Assembly (NCBI RefSeq): GCF_000189635.1
Contig: NW_002476522.1
Span: 124,001 to 188,000, forward strand
Length of the DNA: 64,000 nucleotides
Reading direction: 5' to 3'
From: Tetrahymena thermophila SB210
Lineage: Eukaryota; Ciliophora; Oligohymenophorea; Hymenostomatida; Tetrahymenidae
Shown: positions 61,745 to 64,000 of the stretch, piece after piece
How positions within the stretch are numbered: position 1 is the first letter of the stretch
How the letters are laid out: each line of letters opens with the position of its first letter
Made by a program: the position numbers and the translations under genes
The notes under the pieces: model-generated
Told to the model about the DNA's origin: nothing
Database searches by the model: none
The model's input: the letters and a program-made list of their open reading frames with translations, nothing else

Positions 61745-63439
61745 TCACTTTGCCTATTCTTTAACTTTTTTAATGATATTTTATAATTCGATATATTTTT
61801 TAATATCAAATTGCTTAGTTTCCAATTATAAATCTGTTGATAATCTCTCATATTGAATCAACAAAGCTAAAAGTATAGCTATACAAACATTTGATTATAT
61901 TAATATTATCTAAAAGTAAGTTATTGATGGATGCAACATTTGTTCAGCTCTTTTTTTAAAAAAAATATTTATTACCGTCAGCTAAAAATTAAATATTTGA
62001 ATTACCCTGGAAATTAAAGTTCATTTTGAAGTGGATCAAAGATAATGTTATTGGAAAGTATTTATCTAATACCAAGTAGTAAATTTGACTCTGATGTATT
62101 AATTTTACATTGACCTCTTTCATTTGTATATGTAAATTCTTTAATACGGATAGTAATCTTATACTCAGCTGTGAATATTTCTAAATTAGGTAAATCCTTT
62201 ATGCAGTTACATTAAAAACAATTTGACAAAACATATCTACTAGCTTCGTTATCGAAATGTTCATTATATTTATTTTTTAAATATTTAGCAATTTCTTTTT
62301 TTTAAAAAAAATAAATTATAAAATAAATAAGTCTAAATCTAATAATTAATTACGTTTTGGAATAGCTGAATAAACATATGTCTGTATTATAAAAGTTTTA
62401 TAATGAGCCATTGCTTCCATATTTTCGCCTCCTAAAGAAATTCCAACAATTTGCACATCCTAGAGAAGATTTAAATTAATATTTTAATTATCTAAATAAA
62501 TTGTTTAAGAAATTACCCAAATATTATCTGAATATGTTTTTTGTACTGGTAAAGAAGAATCTCTAGCAAAATTGTAATTTATTCTTAATCTTTCAAAATT
62601 ATTACCAGCATCGAACTAAAATAATGGAGACTTTTAAAGTAAAGTAAAAATAATTTAATTTTAAAAAAATAAATAAATAATTAATTAAATATTATTTACA
62701 ATAAACTTTTACTGAAGATAACCCTGCAAAAAAATGCTGTTTTAATTGCCATTTTGCAAATTAAAAACACCGTTTCCAACCTATGTTAATAAATAATTAT
62801 TTATTAATATAAATATATATTTTTTAGAATAGTACATATTGTTTTTCAGTGTAATTGCTAATAGAAATAAACTGCAATTCAATTGGAGAATCATTTCTAG
62901 ATAGGTAGAATTATTCCGAATCTAAATCGCCTTAAATTATTTTCCCTTCAAGTAAATTCTTTTATTAAATTATTTAATTTTTTATAAAAATTTAATTTTA
63001 AAATTTATGTTACATTTGTGTAGTTGGTTTATATAATTTGTAAACTAGTTGAAATACTTTCTTGATAAAAGTGTTGTCCATACTGTAAATTATGTCTAGC
63101 GTACTTGCAATTATTTTAAATAGAGCACTTAGAGTTAAATACGAAATTCATATTGTTTGCAATATGTAAACTCAGCTTAATTTAAAAAATAAATTTTAAT
63201 AAAGTTAAATATTATAATTAATTAATTAATTAATTTACTGGATTTGATAATATAAAACTGATTGGTTATCTTTGCTAAGGATTACCAATAAACATGTCAA
63301 ATGCACAACTAAAAACTTCTTATCCTCGAAAATCTAAGAATGTCCTACAATTTTATTATGGGAATTATATTGATCTAGACTCAACATATTCAATAGTTAA
63401 TATAAAAGCCAGTAAAGCAGATGCAATCAAACGAATCAT
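61745..63439 (-). CDS. A1 aspartic-protease-like membrane protein, probably inactive (array member 5)
   Basis: It is a near-identical copy of the gene at 56465-58174, with the same signal peptide, exon borders, TM helix and tail. Small replacements occur (for example in the GQN/AHY loop and around the Cys-rich C-lobe strand), and the frame stays open in all exons read. The second-lobe active-site region keeps the FIIQTY type of sequence. Member 5 is the right-most complete gene of the array in this window. Confidence 0.75.
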
Positions 63440-64000
63440 TAAATAATTCTATTTTAATTTTAGTTATTTTTTTTATATTTGAAGCTAACAATCTTATTTT
63501 TAAAATTTAATTACAAAAATAATCATGTTTGCTTATTTAGCTTTTAAATTTTTTTAAATTTCTATTTAATTTATTTATTGATCTTTTGTTCTAATCTAAT
63601 GAAATCGATAAATTATATTTTTGAAATTTAAAAGTTTTCATAGATTTTTAAGGTAGAACATAATTAGTTTGGTACTTTATGATTTTCATTAATAATTATA
63701 AACTATTTATAGTTATTAAGTTAAAATCTGACTTACTATTAAGCTAGAACAGGTATATTTTAAACATAAAATATTAATAGTTTTGTAAGTTTTATTGTTT
63801 ATGTAACAAAAATAAGAAAAATTTAAATTTTACTTAAATCAAGATGTTATTTATGGTAAAATATATATTGTTAATTCATTTAAATATACTTAATTATATA
63901 ATTTATCTTTAAAAGCAAAGAATTCATTTACATTTCTTCTTAGTAAATAAATTATCAATCAATCATCATGCTAATTAGATTTTAATTAAATTAATAGCTA
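63440..64000. other. Spacer at the right edge
   Basis: This is upstream sequence of array member 5, nearly identical to 58175-58740. There is no coding frame. Confidence 0.7.

Larger units (their letters stand above)
61650..64000. repeat. Recent direct duplication, copy 2 (continues past the window)
   Basis: This is the partner of about 56365-58740. Differences are scattered single bases and small indels in A/T runs, so the event is much younger than the 9-kb duplication, whose introns have diverged widely. Confidence 0.9.

Noticed and set aside
1-64000. Telomere repeats, rRNA, CRISPR arrays, transposons or virus-like elements
   Set aside because: None was seen: there are no CCCCAA/GGGGTT runs, no transposase, integrase or polymerase motifs, and the large repeats are explained as gene duplications.

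Overview
The window looks like macronuclear DNA of an oligohymenophorean ciliate, Tetrahymena or a near relative. It is about 75-80% A+T. Genes read through only if TAA and TAG encode glutamine and TGA is the sole stop (nuclear code 6): a 1,960-codon frame at 21798-27680 is full of TAA/TAG yet has no TGA. Most genes have short AT-rich introns of about 31-150 nt with GTA(A) donors and TAG/AAG acceptors. I placed exon borders by hand, requiring intact phase across each junction. Standard-code ORF calls miss almost every gene here.

Left third (1-27700). From left to right: a partial OSCA/TMEM63-like membrane channel gene with a lectin-like ectodomain (1-1619, -); a membrane-anchored PAS protein with a degenerate histidine-kinase ATPase end (3350-6884, +); a TRIM-like RING/B-box/coiled-coil protein with a kelch propeller (8135-11799, +); a few small uncertain genes (13004-14940); a coiled-coil protein (15083-16739, -); a RasGAP-like/coiled-coil protein (17694-21054, -); and a very large intronless Asn/Gln-rich protein (21798-27680, +).

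Middle (28500-46300). A tandem duplication of about 9 kb carries two paralogous giant genes (28980-36142 and 37863-45164, both -). They encode multi-pass membrane proteins with a PAS-like core, resembling the ciliate 'tiny macrocysts' type. Exons are nearly identical while introns and spacers have diverged, so both copies appear to be under selection. A tRNA-Ile(AAT) gene sits just beyond the duplication (46434-46507, -).

Right third (46700-64000). A RAP-domain protein with a mitochondrial-type leader (46752-48037, +) converges on a Leo1-like Paf1-complex subunit (48224-48918, -). After that comes a minus-strand array of five related genes. They encode secreted, membrane-anchored proteins with the fold signatures of pepsin-type (A1) aspartic proteases, but with the catalytic Asp-Thr-Gly motifs replaced. 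Two of the five come from a recent duplication of about 5.3 kb that runs off the right edge. This array of apparent pseudoproteases is the most unusual content of the window.

I saw no telomeric repeats, rRNA, CRISPR arrays, virus-like elements or recognisable transposons. Gene functions are inferred from motifs read by eye and have not been tested by database search.
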